Shown: positions 42,201 through 54,800 of the stretch, one piece after another
Layout: each line of letters begins with the position of its first letter
Numbering within the stretch: the first letter of the stretch is position 1
Origin: Bolinopsis microptera
Taxonomy: Eukaryota > Ctenophora > Tentaculata > Lobata > Bolinopsidae
Direction: 5' to 3'
NCBI RefSeq assembly: GCF_026151205.1
Contig: NC_087072.1
Span: forward strand, 22,038,103 to 22,102,102
Length of the DNA stretch: 64,000 bases
Made by a program: the position numbers and the translations under genes
The notes under the pieces: generated by a model
Seen by the model: the letters and a program-made list of their open reading frames with translations, nothing else
Databases searched by the model: none
Told to the model about the DNA's origin: nothing

Positions 42201-44659
42201 ACTGTTACACTGCACTGTTACACTGCACTGTTACACTGCAATGTTACACTGCACTGTTACACTGCACTGTTACACTTCACTGTTACACTGCACTGTTACA
42301 CTGCACTGTTACACTGCACTGTTACACTGCAATGTTACACTGCACTGTTATATTGCACTGTTACACTGCACTGTTACACTGCACTGTTACACTGCACTGT
42401 TACACTGCAATGTTACACTGCACTGTTATACTGCACTGTTACACTGCACTGTTACACTGCAATGTTACACTGCACTGTTATATTGCACTGTTACACTGCA
42501 CTGTTACACTGCACTGTTACACTGCACTGTTACACTGCACTGTTATACTGCACTGTTATACTGCACTGTTACACTGCACTGTTACACTGCACTGTTACAC
42601 TGCACTGTTACACTGCACTGTTACACTGCACTGTTACACTGCACTGTTACACTGCACTGTTACAGTATAGAAGAAAACGACGTGAGGCTGATGTTATGGG
42701 ACACAGCTGGACAGGAAGAGTTTGATGCTATAACCAGAACCTATTACCGAGGTGACTTTAATTACAGAGATATTAGTATTCCTTTTTACCTATATAAGCT
42801 GTCAGTTATAAACTTTAACTAAATAAGAGATATTAACAAGGATGTAGGCAACATACGTGGTAACCATGGTTACCAATGTATATTTAGGTGGTCAAATAGC
42901 CGTCTTAGCATTTTCAACCACTGACAGAGATTCATTTGACGCCATACCTTCTTGGAAAACGAAGGTAATATTATTTTCTCCATCTTTATACATGCCTTTT
43001 TATACATACCTACAATATTCTAAATTTCTAAAATCTTAATTTCCTACTTTGTTGCACGTAATAGTGACTCGTACAATCAGTGAACGAATATTCGTGTTGT
43101 AAAGTTGATGACGTCACATTGTAAAGCTGATGACGTCACATAATCAAATTGTAACTTTTATCAGGTAGAAGATGAAGTTGGTGATATAGTTATGGCTTTG
43201 GTTCAGAATAAAGTGGATCTTATTGATGAGGCCCAGATGACTGTGTGAGTTGGTTATTTACGGTTATTAGATTTAGGTTGTTAAAGTGATAGCTACATCT
43301 TTTCATTACTTACAATTAGATTGGGATTTAGTAAATGAACATCTCGACTTTCACAACGTTGGAAATCCTGCTGAATCCTGATCTTGTCGCTTTGTTTAAA
43401 TTTAATTTGATCAGATTTTTCATCTTGCTGCTTTTTCAGGGAGGAGGTTGAAGAAATGGCAAAAAGGCTAAAAGTAAAGCTATTTAGGGCCTCAGTTAAG
43501 GAGGATTTCAATATAGAAGAATGTGAGTATCTGGTGACATTTAATACTCGACTGATATTAAATTATAGGATTACTGTCCTATTACATACCATTGATCTAA
43601 CACTAAGCATTATTAGAAGGGATCTTCATTTCAAATTTAAGATACTTATTTAATTTCTTAAAGCCAGCCGTTCACTTGATGTTGCAGATGGCATACTTTA
43701 ATTTGATTATGGGGACACCGATTGATTCTCTTATTATTAGTTATTACGATTGAGAAGTTTGGAAATGGTTTGATTGCCGAGTTCAATTCTTACAGTAGAT
43801 TAATTGCTGTGGTCAAAATGTAGACAAACTCAAAAGTTACTTTTGATTGGGTTCCAAGCGATATCTAATAGTTGGATATGTGAATTGTCTGCTTAACAAT
43901 GGTGTCTGGTATTATGTTCACCCAAATCTACAGTTTTTGCGTCAATTTGTTACTTGACCCAAGCGCCGTAGTCTGCATAAAATTTTTGCTACGAATGCAT
44001 ATTTTAACGTCGGGCGCAATATTAATTTTACATGGCAAACAAAAATTGTTTGTCTGCAGTATAGCATTTTGTGCGTCGCGCAATAGCGTGCATGACGTGC
44101 GCGTGGCTCTCTGTCTTAACTTACCGATTAACCTCCTTTTCAATTTCGAGGTTGTTTTCACTGACCTAAACTTATTTTCAGTATTCAAATATTTAGTCTC
44201 CTCCTACTTATCAACGCGAGATAACGTAGTACAATTAACCGTTCCCGAACACAAGCGTCCAGCAAATCCAGTCACAGGTACTCGTCACGCTCAGCTTGTT
44301 TGACAGCCTGCCTAGCAACAGCGTGTGGATCATATCGTTCACTAATTAGTGCTTGATATTGTTGCATCACTGAACTTATAATATAGTTTACTTATCATAG
44401 ACTTTAGACACTACTCTCTGTCTCAACGACATAATTGGTTATCGATCCACCGTGTTGCTATGTTACCGCAGAGCTGTAAATTGACCTACTAAACTTTCTT
44501 GTTTCAGATAATCATAGCAGTAAGCCTAGTCAACCAGATAATAACCCCACTATAAGACTTCCTGTTGCGTCTGGAGGGCCGGAATCAGCATTTGAACTGA
44601 AACCTAGTAGGGGGAACTCTAGCAAGAAAGTGAAAGCCCCCGCATGTACTCTTTTGTAG
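39229..44659 (+). CDS. RAB23: RAB23-type small GTPase
   Basis: Eight exons, all GT..AG and phase-consistent: 39229-39318, 40107-40180, 42666-42751, 42888-42964, 43165-43244, 43440-43522, 44182-44277, 44508-44659. The product is 245 residues. The G motifs are all present: GNGAVGKS (19-26), switch I TIGVDF (44-49), WDTAGQEEF (66-74), NKVD (124-127), SVKED (154-158). The diagnostic VGNGAVGKSSMIQRYCKGIF, AITRTYYRG and STTDRDSF blocks identify RAB23 rather than other Rabs. The C-terminus CTLL is a prenylation-type CaaX box (Leu favours geranylgeranylation), unlike the double-Cys ends of most Rabs. In vertebrates RAB23 acts at cilia and restrains Hedgehog signalling; that role is family knowledge. 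Introns 1 and 2 hold large tandem arrays built on splice-site sequence, yet the reading frame and all canonical sites are intact. Confidence 0.96.
39319..39916 (+). repeat. 19-bp minisatellite that multiplies the RAB23 exon 1 splice donor
   Basis: The exon ends AAAAGCTCTATGATTCAG|GTAAAG. The array repeats GTAAAGCTCTATGATTCAG about 31 times directly after it, so almost every unit recreates exonic TCTATGATTCAG and the CAG|GTAAAG donor. A few units read GATGCAG or TAAGATTCAG, and one copy carries an extra CCTTCAG. The last copy runs into GTAAGGC. Because 19 is not a multiple of three, downstream donors shift the frame, and those that restore it meet TGA first. Confidence 0.95.
40278..42665 (+). 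repeat. 13-bp minisatellite filling RAB23 intron 2 up to the exon 3 acceptor
   Basis: The unit CTGTTACACTGCA is repeated about 180 times, with recurring variants (ATGTTACACTGCA, CTGTTATACTGCA, CTGTTATATTGCA, TTCACTG early on). The variants reappear in the same order, which suggests higher-order repeats. The array ends ...GCACTGTTACAG|TATAGAAG, so the acceptor AG is a one-step variant of the unit. The unit has no AG and no stop in any forward frame, so three very long repetitive open frames result. None is a protein gene. Confidence 0.95.
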
Positions 44660-45144
44660 CTTTATAGTGAGATTAAAGAATATTTATGATGTTGTAAAAT
44701 ATTCAATTTGGTACAATGATGAGTGAAGTTTTGAGTTAATGTGATCAGTGAATTTGGCAGTATTATTAGACTTTTGTGTTCTTCTGTAAATAGGTAAAAA
44801 GATAAAGCACCTCTCTCAAGTTATGTTTGACGGAAATTTATTGCCGGGTATAAGATTTTTATGCGGGAGGGAATTAATCCCATCGATGTAAACTGTTGGG
44901 GGAGGTGAATCATATTTTTTTCTGACACTTAACAGCGATAAAATATTTAGCTTCCAGCGTTTACTAATAAAAACCAAGAATCACTGTCACGTGTCAAAAC
45001 AAATATAGTTTAATAGTTAGCCTACCCGTCAGTATCCTGATCTGTTTTTGTTCCTTCGAATTTGTTTATTGGCAATAACATCGAGTGAGTCGATGATGAT
45101 TTCATTCAATCATTCCCGTGGATCAATTATTGCGCTGTCGATAG

Positions 45145-45171
45145 CAGTGGCGTAGCCGTAACGTTGCCTGT

Positions 45172-45205
<34 letters not shown>

Positions 45206-45426
45206 CCGAAAAAGCGCCCCACTGTTGGCGCCCCCTCCCCTTTTGGCGCCCCTCCCTTAAATTGAACAAATTAGGTGATTTTAGAGGATACGCCGGTAAA
45301 ATCTCTAAAAAAGTGTGTTACTAAAGCAAAACGCACAGTTTTGCTGGTACCTCAGTTAAGTTTTTCAAAATTGTCCCACATTCAAACGACGATTTGGTGC
45401 CCCCGGGGCCCTTCGTTACGCCACTG
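45145..45426. mobile_element. hAT-type MITE with GTCGATAG target duplication
   Basis: Terminal inverted repeats begin CAGTGGCGTA, which is typical of hAT elements (CAGTGGCGTAGCCGTAACG against CAGTGGCGTAACGAAGGGCC). They are flanked by perfect GTCGATAG (45137-45144 and 45427-45434). It is 282 bp, with an internal run of about 30 C followed by repeated GGCGCCCC motifs. Non-coding. Confidence 0.92.
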
Positions 45427-45434
45427 GTCGATAG

Positions 45435-46475
45435 TATTTAAGAGCTGTCGCAGCTGTCATCGAATACCTCTAATTGAAACCATGAGTAATCTGAATCAGA
45501 GTACTGGAATGTCAGTATTTTGAAACTCAGACTTCCATGTCTTGAAGTTGATTTTGGTAAAATCTGCAATCGTGAATTACTCAAATACGTCTTTAAATGT
45601 CAAAACTCCACGGTTTATTTCTCATGGCAGACGAAAAAATGAGGTAATGACGTCGTTATGGGAATCGACGAGCATAAATCGATTTTATTACAAGTCGTAA
45701 AATCTTACGTTTACCTTCAAACGTCATCTTATATTTTGTATATTTGTCTAAAAATCTTGAATGATGCAATCATTCTCAAAATTCGAAAGTATGTATTTCT
45801 TTGAAAGATTTATAATTGAAACCGACAGTTATCAAGACGTTTTATTGGTTCACATAAATTTATTGATTCATTGTAACCATCCAATGGATGGGAAGTTTGA
45901 AGAGCAAATTTAAGTATAACAATAATTAATATTCAATGTTCTTAATGGTCATAATGGTATTCTGATACAATAGATGTGTGGGGGAAATGCTCACACTATA
46001 GACTGAAGTTATCTAAATTCTGAATAATCACAAATTAAATTTCTATCTTGATGCTTCCAAACAAATTCCAATTAAGTAATACACTATTGTACAAACATAA
46101 AATTATCGCATCAAAAAATGTGTACATTATTCTACATTCTACAAGGCTACAGCATTCACATGACGCTATCCTAGGCTAGATCAAAATGGATAGACATAGC
46201 CTACTTAGTTTTCTACGATATCATGCCGTTGTTAATGATGCTAACTGCCAGTTTTATCAACATCCAAGACTCTGAATACTCAATACTGCTATCAAATGGA
46301 CAGGAGATATTTCTCATAGTTAAACAAGGGTCAGTTATAAGATCGTGAAATGTGAATTAAAGAACGCATCATTAGTATATTAATAATAACAGTGAATAGT
46401 AACAAGTTTTAATAAGATAAAGTGAAATGTTCACTAGGGATAGTGAATTTCGTTTCAGTCGTCTGAAAATGGGGT
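45435..46475. other. Intergenic stretch
   Basis: AT-rich with no recognised exon, RNA or repeat family. The right part is probably the 3' flank of the minus-strand gene that ends at 46476. Confidence 0.4.
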
Positions 46476-47180
46476 TCATTCATCCTCTGTCTGAGAGCTA
46501 GTATAACTAAGCTGATCACTGTGTACATACCCACTGGTACAAGACACCGGAGACATCCTGCCCAGGGCACGCTCCGCCAGCCGCTCAACATCAAGACAGT
46601 CTGACACAAAGTAGAACCTCCCCCGGGTGAACTCTAAGATCCCCTCTGCTACTGATATATCTCTCTTGAACTGAGTGTATTTTGAAGATTTGCGAGGGGC
46701 TCTTAAAACGTGTTCCTCTAGCCGTGTGCTCGACCTTCTAACTCCAGTAATGCAGCTTTCTGAGAGAACTCTGTGGTCTTCAGACCCGATGTGGTCTAGT
46801 CTGAGCCAGGCTGTACCCGCTCGTAAGGTTTTTCCCGTTGTTAGAACGTAAAATTTGGTGTCCTGTTCCACTCGGATGGGAGGATCGAACAGGGCCCCGC
46901 AATATGGTTTAGGACGGAGCATAGCAGTTGGAGTTACAATAAAAGCAGTGGGGGTTGTCGTAACCAGCAGAGTAGACACCACAAGGACAAAGAAAACGAA
47001 CTGGTGTACTTTCCAGAAGCTCCAGCCCCTGAGGATCAGGGTGAGAAGGGAGCGAGCCAGGGCCACAAGAACTGCACAACCGACAGGAAAGCAGTAGATC
47101 ATGGTAACAACATTGTCTCGGGTCTGGGAAGCGGTTATCAAGTTGAGGACACTGTCGAGGTACTCCTCTCTGTTGCTCAT
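46476..47180 (-). CDS. Intronless two-TM protein of unknown function
   Basis: 234 codons from ATG 47180 to the stop at 46476. Two hydrophobic helices lie at about residues 28-51 and 58-82. A largely hydrophilic remainder follows, with a few Cys (CGALF, SCITG, SDCLDVE, SCTSG) and basic clusters (RRSSTRLEEH, RAPRKSSKYTQFKRD). The tail is Ser/Thr/Glu-rich (SSQTEDE). There is no signal peptide ahead of the first helix. Codon usage and the length without stops support coding. I do not recognise the family. The first 25 residues (...LITASQTRDNVV) are too weak a hint to name one. Confidence 0.6.
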   Translation of the reverse strand: MSNREEYLDSVLNLITASQTRDNVVTMIYCFPVGCAVLVALARSLLTLILRGWSFWKVHQFVFFVLVVSTLLVTTTPTAFIVTPTAMLRPKPYCGALFDPPIRVEQDTKFYVLTTGKTLRAGTAWLRLDHIGSEDHRVLSESCITGVRRSSTRLEEHVLRAPRKSSKYTQFKRDISVAEGILEFTRGRFYFVSDCLDVERLAERALGRMSPVSCTSGYVHSDQLSYTSSQTEDE

Positions 47181-48811
47181 CTTCTTCTTGGTTGAAGACC
47201 AACTCGATTCTCTGCCCTAGGTTAGAAGGTGTGCTTTTGTCGGTTGTTTCTTTGTGTAGCAATTTGGTGTAGAGATTTGTTAGACTTAACAGATTTGGAA
47301 TAGACTGTTTATTTTTACTATCAAATACAATCGCTCCTATTCATAGCAATCTGTGGTTAAAGCCAGTGCACGGTCGATGTATGAAACCATTTCACATTGC
47401 CCTGTGATATCATTATAGTTACATTAATTTTCAATATTTGAATACTAGGTATACACGGCAGCATAACATCTTAACACTAAGGTTAAGAAACGACACCACC
47501 CACAAAATATAAAACCTTCTCTCTTAATACAGCGAAATTGAAGTGAAATAGAATCTATTGTGCATCTATTATTACTAAACAGCCAAAATTAATAAAGTCG
47601 CAAGGACCAATATTGAATATTTATTAGACAAATGGGGCTACTACTAGTGCTACTAGTGGCCATGTGACACACTAACATATTGCTTTACATTAGGACTGCT
47701 TTGAAGCACCTAATAGTAATAATATAGCTACTTCGACGGCATCGACAAATGCTAAGAAAGGTCCATTATAACTGTACGACGTACAGTACAGTAATGTAAT
47801 TTTAGGCTTAAGCTCTGCTTTTTAGCACTGGAGCGTCAATTCGCTCTCTAAAAAGTTAAAATAAGCCGCTAATTGATTGTTTCGTCTAATGTAAGCATGC
47901 GGCAAAATACGTATCTAAAGACCTTCTAGTCTTCACTGTTAAAGTACAAAGTAATCATCGTTTAAGGAAGCGTAAAGGTTTGTTCGATCATTAAGCAGTT
48001 AAAATCGCAATAAATCTTGGTAAAATTCACAAAGAGAAATGGAGACAGCGGTTATTGCCTGCTAACAACCTAGCTCAAACGACCTTTTCAATTATCTACT
48101 GGAAATGACGATAACAAAATAATAGTTAGTCTCCTAGGATGCAGCTGAATAGTACATTACTTGAACCTTGGTCCCAGAGCCGGATATGGGCTCAAGCTAA
48201 ACGGACCATCTAAACGCACGCTTCTGTAATAGTTAGCATGGCTCATTATAACTCTTACTCGCTTATATCTTATACAGTACATCATGTACTTGTTTTCTTA
48301 TTGTATAAATGAGGATAATGTACCGTAAATTTGTATAGAGGAATTTTAGGCAAATTTGTGATTAGGCGTTGAATCGTTGATAGCACAAAAACTAAAAGAA
48401 ACAATTTACATTTTGTTAAAAATTGAAAAGTTATCGAAATCAAAAATACATATTACAGTCATATTTACAAATTCTCAATTCAATATGTTCATAAGAAAAA
48501 ACAGTCAGCAAACAATCATTGTAACTTTAAAATATGAATTCTTCAAAATACTCATCTGCAATTTCAAATTAAATCAATAAAATCTTTAAATGTTCCGTTT
48601 TTATTAACAAAAATAATCAATTATTCAATTATCAAAAAATTTTCAGAAACGCTTGCTTATAATTCAAAAGACATCTTGATTTATATAAAACACTAACAGT
48701 CTGTTTTTAGAAGGATTGTTCACAGCTCCTTACTGAGCTCACTAACCAAACCGAACATTGCAGCATATAATTAGCATCCAAACTTCTGACTTATCTCCAA
48801 CTAGCCAGCTC
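47181..48811. other. Intergenic stretch
   Basis: AT-rich with no supported gene. The right edge is probably the 3' UTR of the receptor kinase gene that ends at 48812. Confidence 0.4.
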
Positions 48812-51800
48812 TCAAGTGTTCATGTAGTCTGACCTGGTGATCTCTGCCATGCCTCTCTCGTCAACAAATCCGACGTTGACCTGTATGGTGGATTATTTTT
48901 ATTAGCGCGAGGATCATGCTAACAAATTGTGCCATACAATGTGCAGTGATGTGAAAGGTTCCAACAGCTAGATCAATACTTAACAGACTGCTAGACTCTT
49001 TTACAAACCGGTTGAATCTCTGCTGGAGCCTCAGAATTAGGTCTCACCATCTCCACTTGAGCGTACTCGGTACCCAGAGGATCACCAACTATCGTATCCT
49101 CCGGCTGGAGACATGGCTTTAACTCTGCGGGTGATTTGTGTTCCTTGTAGTCGTTCTTGAAGACCACACTGTCCCCTTTGAAAGCCACGTTTTTGTACTG
49201 GAGTCCCGGCACCTCTCCCCCGTTGCTTGGACCCGGTGGATCGGGGGTAATTTCTACCTGTCAGACACAATATTGGGCTTCGTTGTTGCAAAATTTAGCA
49301 TTTTAAAAATTATTAATATCAGATAACAGAAAACCAGGGGCAAAATATATGAAATTTTGGGTGGAGGGACATAACATACCACTTGAGCGACGGAGGGGCT
49401 ATCAGCAGGATCTTCTATCTGCAATATAGTTTCGTTGTCTACGGGTACGTACTCCGATGCTGTTTTCTCCTGTTTACAAGATTATTTGATTTTATATTCT
49501 TTAAAATTTGCAAAAATTGTATTGTGCAAGTTAGAATCATCAAAGAGTTAATATATAAAAACTTCCTACCTTGAAATCCAGGAAAGCTTGGTAGTGATTG
49601 ATTTGTCCTTCTATGAAACTTTTGATTTCAGTGAAGCTCGGCCTATCCGCTGACTTGAACTCCCAACACTGAATAGAGACGGAGTATCATATTATGTTGA
49701 TATTATGTTATGTCGATCAATAAAAAGTCGGTACCTTTTGGTTTGTTTCATGATAGCGGGAATTATTTTAAGTGAGACCGAGTACCTACAAAGCTACAAG
49801 TTCCATGTACCTGAAGCATAATGGAGTAAATGAAGTCAGGGGTACCATTAGGAGCTGACATCCGGAACCCGTTAACAAGTCTATCCCTAAGAAGAGAAGG
49901 GTCTATACCCGGATACGGGCTCCCACCTGTCAGGGATTAGTTGGGGATTAGCTGGCATTAGTTAAGGGTTGACTGGTTACTGATTAGTTTCTATATTTTG
50001 AGATCAGGGTATAGCAAAAGAGATTTGACGATCAGCTCATTACTAAATCTCTAAATAAGCTAACTACATGATATGGGAGCGCTTAAATTATCAGAGACAA
50101 GTTTACTCGGATCTTCAAATCTACCGCTTAACACTTACCCCATGAGAAAAGCTCGTACATGAGCACACCAAACGACCACACATCACTCTCTGTGGTGAAC
50201 TTGAGCTCGAATATGGCTTCAGGGCTCATCCACTTTATCGGGAGTCGACCACCCTCGCTTTGGTATTCGTCGTAATTATAAAGGTCTCGTGCCAGCCCGA
50301 AGTCGGTTACTTTGCACTGTTTGTTCGTGCTGATCAGGATGTTACGAGCTGCCAAGTCCCGGTGAACGAAGTTTTTCTTGCTAACATACTCCTGGAATCA
50401 TTGTGTCAGGTTTTGATATGTAGCATAATGCATATAATATGAGGAATTATAAAGAGAGACTTTTCTCACATGAAAGACCGAGTTCAATAATCCCTGGTAT
50501 TACCATGCCATTAGAGATCTGCCATGCGAAGAAGACTTGATCCTCTTGAGAAATGCAAGCCTGGTTTTTCTCTTTATTCTTCTGCAGGAAGTTCATCAGG
50601 TCACCCCCATCCACATACTCCAAAATCAGGCAGTACGGCTGATACACGACAATAGAGCCAACGATTCCAACAATATTGGGGTGGTTTCCTAGCTTCTTGC
50701 TCAGCCTTATTTCTTCCAGGAACATTATTCCGTCCCGTTCAGTAGCTACATCTGATGGTTGTGTTTGGCTTTAAGTTTCAGAACATTCTTAAAAATATGC
50801 CTTAAAATTGTCCACATCTCACAGCGAGATGCCAATATTACAGTAATCTGAGTAATCAAGCGATCAAAAATAAAATTGACAAAATATAAAATAGCCACAG
50901 ATTTAGTCATCATTATACAAAATAATCACATAGAAGCTGATCTAGAAAAAATGAAATCGCCAAATAATTAAAGCACAGTTCCGGGAATCATAGCCATCGG
51001 ACAACATTAATTAATTAATTAATTAATCCCGTCACTTTCTAGTTTGTTAGGATGGCGTAAAATAAATTTACCATAAAAGCGTTATAACCCCGATAAAAAT
51101 GGTTTACTTACTGGAAAGTTCCTTTACAGCCACAACAATTGAGGAATCGTATTTAGGTTTAGTCAGAAGACTTCCCTTGAACACCATTCCGAAAGCTCCC
51201 TCGCCCAACTTGTCTTGCAGTTCCAGATGCTCCCTCTTTACCTGATATATAGACATGTCAACTGACAGTTACAAAGAGAGTCGAAAGAAATGGAGATGAT
51301 TTCCATAGAAAAACGGCTTCATACCTACCAAAAACCAGTATATACATTCAGTAAGTGTAGCGAATAGCGATGGTAATGGTATTCGGATCGTTTTTCAACA
51401 ACAAAACATTCTTGATGATACAATAAGTTATTTATACTTTTACCGAACTGAACGTTCGACTTCGGTAAGAGTTCGATCGCGGTGATTGCTTTTTAAAGTT
51501 TTTGGAGTTTGGCACCTTTTAAAGTTCATTGAGTGCGTTTTCTCGACTATGCATCCTGGTATTTGCTGTTGTGTTTTCAAGTGTCCATCTAGAACAGGAC
51601 ACTAATGGATGGGAACAACACTACAGATACAAACCTCGCTCTAAACACGTAGTTCCTCAATTACTGGGCCGAGAATCTGGAGAGAACGGAGTATAAATCT
51701 GATATTCCTTACGGCTTACACTGCTACAGTTAATTAATAATTATTTTATCGCCTGATCCTCAAATATATTCCTGATTAGGCCAGGGTATCGGTTCTAAAA

Positions 51801-54800
51801 ATGATATCCTTTAATTCAAGATATCTATCGAACAGCCTTGGAAATATAAATAACAATGATTAAGCAATGGTTATAATGCTCTCCAACTTAAAATAAAACA
51901 GGCAAACTGTGAAAGTTCGCCGATTAAAATGATGCCCTTAAATTCAAGTTATCAATTGCTCAAAACTGACACAGTTAATCGAATACATAAAGCTTCATTT
52001 CTTCGTTTATTGATATTTCCTTGTGTGTAACGTGATATTGAGAAAGTTTTCGCTTAAAATTAATCGTTATGCCTACCATCTTTATTGTCTATATATATAA
52101 TATATATTATAAATAATACCTATTATAAATAAAGAACATGAGGTCCGGATTTTAAAAGTTTGTTTAATAAGCAAAACCGTTTGATAGTCCTCGAGTAAAA
52201 TTGTTGAGCTCAAATCAGTTCTAATTCTCAAAGTCAAGCCATGATAGCCCTCATGCTACATAAATTTAATAGCTAAGAACTAGTTAATCGCATATTTTGT
52301 TATAAAATAAGTGAAATAGTAACTTCAACCCCTACTTGTAGATCATCCGAGACAAAATCTATTAAAAATAGTAACCTGCAGCTGCGGACCCATTTAAATA
52401 GCACAGCATTTGCGCGCTTATATATCAGTCTGAGTGCACAAGGGCGGGATGATATTTCCTCTGATCAATGTCAGTGTCAGCCAAGCCAATGGCGTAAAGC
52501 TGTATTTCAGTACATGGTTCGGCACAGTCAAACTCAAACAGTTCGGCTGATATGTGCGCAGCCGCGGACCAAATATTCAACTTATGTGTCTGTCTGTGTC
52601 AACTTTAAACCACACATAAACTTATACCGAAAGCGTCGCGTTTCAGCTACTTCCGGTCGCGTGGGTAAACTATTCGGCTTTTACAGCATAGTGGGCAGTG
52701 GCGACAGTAATAGCGCTGTTACGTACTCCTTCGTTACCTTGGTTACTGCATGCAGATATTGCAAGGTCTCTGAATCTGATTGTGTGCAGCCAATTTACGA
52801 TTTACAATCTCCACTGATTATAAATCTGCACAGTCAGCTAAATGAATCTTCTTGAAGAATTCTCACAATACACACCTCTAGTACGATAAAGAATAATATA
52901 TTATTATAGTCCTACCTCCCAATCATCAGTAAGACGCTTAACTCTGAGCATTTCAGCGCGTGTAGCTTTAGCTTTCTTGAGGAAACAAGCAGCGGGGAGC
53001 ACGAACACAATGATAGCTGCAAGGATCCCAATCACAATCCAATGTGTGTCTGAGAAGCAGATTAATTGTTATTATCTTCATATTTTGCAACAGAATTGTG
53101 TTATATGCTATAGTATCTCAAATGCAATATATCGTTGCATTCTTCAGAATTTTTCTGTGGTAGGTTCAAGGTTGAATTGCGCTGCAATTTATTATATTAT
53201 TAAATCAAGTTTGTTATACCGCTAAAGATATAGATAAGCATTAACAGTTTAAGGAGACAGCTCCTCTGTCGTCTGGATGCATTTTTAGATATTATAGAAA
53301 AATTTATTTATTTTGATCGTTCAGGTTGAAAATTCGGAATGAATTTAAGTGAAGAGAGAAATCGGGTTTTTATATTAATGTTTAAATTCTATCGTGTTGA
53401 AGATGTATGCCTGCCTATATTCAATAAGTCAATACCAGGCATGTTGTCATGGTAACAGGCACTTGTAACATCTCTATTTAGTGAACTTGTCAGCGTTAAT
53501 TACTTGTCAGCGAATTATTGGTATAATGTTCAAGATGAAGCCACGCTATTTCTACCCCGCTCTAACGATTTAAGTGTGGCATTATTACCAAAATGTCATA
53601 AGTCAAAGTGACCTATACTTTATCAAAGTAGCGAAGTTTTATTCAATAATTTAAATATTAAAATATTTGATGCCATTAAATATCTCATTACTTTAGTCAT
53701 TCGTATTTGATATAAGATAGAAATCAGCTCATCTCTAAGAATTAATAGTTAAATTTAAAATCGCGATAGGGTGAAATTTGAATGTTAGGTTAACTTAAGT
53801 TGTCCATTTCAATAAACCATGAAATTTAAGATCGAGCAGACACAATCATCTCAAATTGCACGATTGTCGTAATAATTAGATAACCATACAAATACAAATA
53901 TTTATTAAATTATACTCGAACAGATTTGGTAACCACTCCACTTGCCACTAGAGCTCGGTTCTTGAGGGGGATTGACAACTTTGCACACTTATGTTGTTAA
54001 TCTTCTAAAACATATCGGTGATAATATGACAAATCCAACCAACGCAATGCAGCTGAGTTGTAAAAATTCGGTAAACGTTTGAAAAAAATCACCCGAACTT
54101 TAGATCATTTGAAGTAAATTTTCAGTTAATTGACATTTTTTAACTTTAACAGTTTTTTTATAATTTTCGTCCGATTGCTCAAAATTTCTAACTTGATGAA
54201 GAAAATCCATTCTTTAAAAATTCATCATTCTACACATCGGTTATATATGGGTATATTGAATACATGTTATGTGTTGTTGCTTTCAACATAAGTTACCTAC
54301 GACGAAAAATGTGAGCTAAGATATCTCGTCTAATCTTATTCTTTGTGATTAGGTTACTTCGCTAGCACGTTTAAATCTTCCAATCAGTCTCATTAAAGTT
54401 AAACTTAAATATCCTGCAAAAACTTTAATCTCAGAATATCTGAACCAGGTCGTTCCCGTCAAACCAATTTTATAAATTTGATGACCCAGTTCAATGTCTG
54501 TAACTAGCATCAGAACACTCTTCACTACCGACTACACTTCACTACCGGCGAGAAATTTACCAATCTTTTCTTGACATGTATCAGACATAACCTGACACAA
54601 AATATCTGACACGAAATCTTAATGTGAACGAAAGTAATTCCGTGGAAGATCGCTATTGGAACGTACCGGTTTGACACAACTGTACTTGTAGCTGACATGA
54701 TAGTTGGGTACATCTGACATGTGACTAATGGATATCGGACGCTGGTTATAGACTACCACAGTACCCCATACCTAGCAACTCAGACAGCTGGCAGCCGGAC

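Noticed and set aside
40642-42822. Three overlapping open frames of 620 to 726 codons with LLHCTVTLHCYTA repeats
   Set aside because: The 13-bp unit lacks stops in all forward frames and 13 is not divisible by three, so each frame cycles through all phases. The frames run into RAB23 exon 3 only because the array abuts it.
43899-44303. 134-codon plus-strand frame
   Set aside because: Overlaps RAB23 exon 7 in the same frame (FKYLVSSYLSTRDN) but its upstream half is intron; explained by the RAB23 model.
46476-47180. PEX11-like peroxisomal protein
   Set aside because: A weak TxxRD resemblance near the N-terminus only; the rest does not match the expected hydrophobic pattern.
46909-47262. Second protein overlapping the two-TM gene
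   Set aside because: Out-of-frame shadow with no family resemblance; the 234-codon frame has the coherent hydrophobic profile.
52514-52855. 113-codon plus-strand gene in an RTK intron
   Set aside because: No homology, splice or polyadenylation context; length is compatible with chance.
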